From positions 1-24,073 of the forward strand of contig QQUF01000055.1 of NCBI GenBank assembly GCA_008501735.1: 24,073 nucleotides of DNA, read 5' to 3'. The notes below the pieces were generated by a model. That model saw only the letters and a program-made list of their open reading frames with translations. It searched no databases and was not told the DNA's origin. This document shows, one piece after another, positions 23,806-24,073 of the stretch. The stretch is from Calditrichota bacterium. GTDB taxonomy: Bacteria > CLD3. The position numbers and the translations under genes were made by a program. Every line of letters starts with the position of its first letter. Position 1 is the stretch's first letter.

Positions 23806-24073
23806 ATGAATTTAAAAACAAAAAGTTTGATAGTGAGTTCACTAACATCAATTCTATTTTTGTCTTCGCAATTATTTGCACAGACATTTGTAGCGATGCG
23901 CGTGAATGTATCAGGTCAGAGTAATGGAGGATTTTTACCTGCCGCAAGTATTGTTGACATTACAGGAACCTATAGTTCTTTCGCGGCAGGAAATCCATTT
24001 CAGACATTTACAGCAGGTCCAGATATTCCAGGTAATTCAGGTTTCACTTACATTGAATCAACAGGAAATTTGA
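23806..24073 (+). CDS. Secreted protein of unknown function (3' truncated by window edge)
   Basis: 89 codons are visible before the window ends with the frame still open. The start is ATG 23806, preceded by the strong Shine-Dalgarno GTGAGGTG (about seven bases upstream). Residues 1-25 form a signal peptide (MNLKTKSLIVSSLTSILFLSSQLFA, then QTFV). The mature part is small-residue-rich, with the segment VNVSGQSNGGFLPAASIVDITGTY and a Pro/Gly-rich AGPDIPGNSGFTYIES. It looks extracytoplasmic and beta-rich, but I do not recognise a family. A C-terminal sorting domain, if any, lies outside the window. It is divergent from the S26-like gene. Confidence 0.75.
   Translation, partial: MNLKTKSLIVSSLTSILFLSSQLFAQTFVAMRVNVSGQSNGGFLPAASIVDITGTYSSFAAGNPFQTFTAGPDIPGNSGFTYIESTGNL

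Overview
The window is visibly AT-rich (roughly one third G+C by eye), densely packed, and reads as ordinary chromosome of a member of the Fibrobacterota-Chlorobiota-Bacteroidota (FCB) superphylum. The best clue is a secreted protein whose C-terminus carries the Por/type IX secretion sorting signature (NFPNPFNPSTTI, then a beta-rich tail ending in a basic residue). The exact NPFNP-type form is most familiar from Ignavibacteria, Kapabacteria and relatives, so an Ignavibacteriota-like bacterium is my guess (inference, not proof). A Bacteroidota-style -33/-7 promoter in front of carA and frequent TTG/GTG starts fit this. I see no insertion sequence, prophage, integrase or CRISPR array. No gene-free stretch exceeds 300 bases; the longest is about 174 bases (6158-6331).

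Layout. (1) 2-5277: tripartite RND efflux operon (TolC-like outer-membrane factor cut by the left edge, lipoprotein adaptor, HAE-type permease). (2) 5363-6157: an AIM24/TIGR00266 protein between two stem-loops. (3) 6332-11224: a PflX-like radical SAM protein, then a tightly packed run of a PAS-containing sigma-54 activator, a low-molecular-weight protein tyrosine phosphatase, a fructosamine-3-kinase family protein and a second kinase-fold (APH-type) protein. The phosphatase plus fructosamine kinase pair is a plausible protein-deglycation module. (4) 11237-12394 (minus): a class I/II aminotransferase, divergent from (5) an HD-domain protein of the SpoT type without a synthetase domain (12515-13669). 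(6) tRNA-Leu(UAG) with a good promoter and terminator (13688-13854). (7) A minus-strand run: rlmH, a T9SS-sorted SGNH hydrolase-like protein and a FemAB/BioF2-like acyltransferase. (8) carA-carB, and a predicted outer-membrane barrel protein, on the plus strand. (9) A minus-strand run: an S26-type peptidase-like protein, rpe, a tiny zinc-ribbon membrane protein and a TsaC/Sua5 protein. (10) A secreted protein cut by the right edge.

How it works together. Much of the window is housekeeping: pyrimidine/arginine precursor supply (carAB), ribosome and tRNA modification (rlmH, tsaC), pentose phosphate metabolism (rpe) and leucine decoding. The cell envelope is represented by the efflux pump, T9SS cargo and barrel protein. 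The most interesting parts are the sigma-54 activator/phosphatase/two-kinase cluster, the lone SpoT-type HD protein with a long unexplained C-terminus, the 7-bp tandem repeat that became coding sequence in the T9SS protein, and the coupled rpe/zinc-ribbon/tsaC trio. Nothing here is demonstrably a wholly new system; the deglycation-like cluster is the best candidate for a less-described one.
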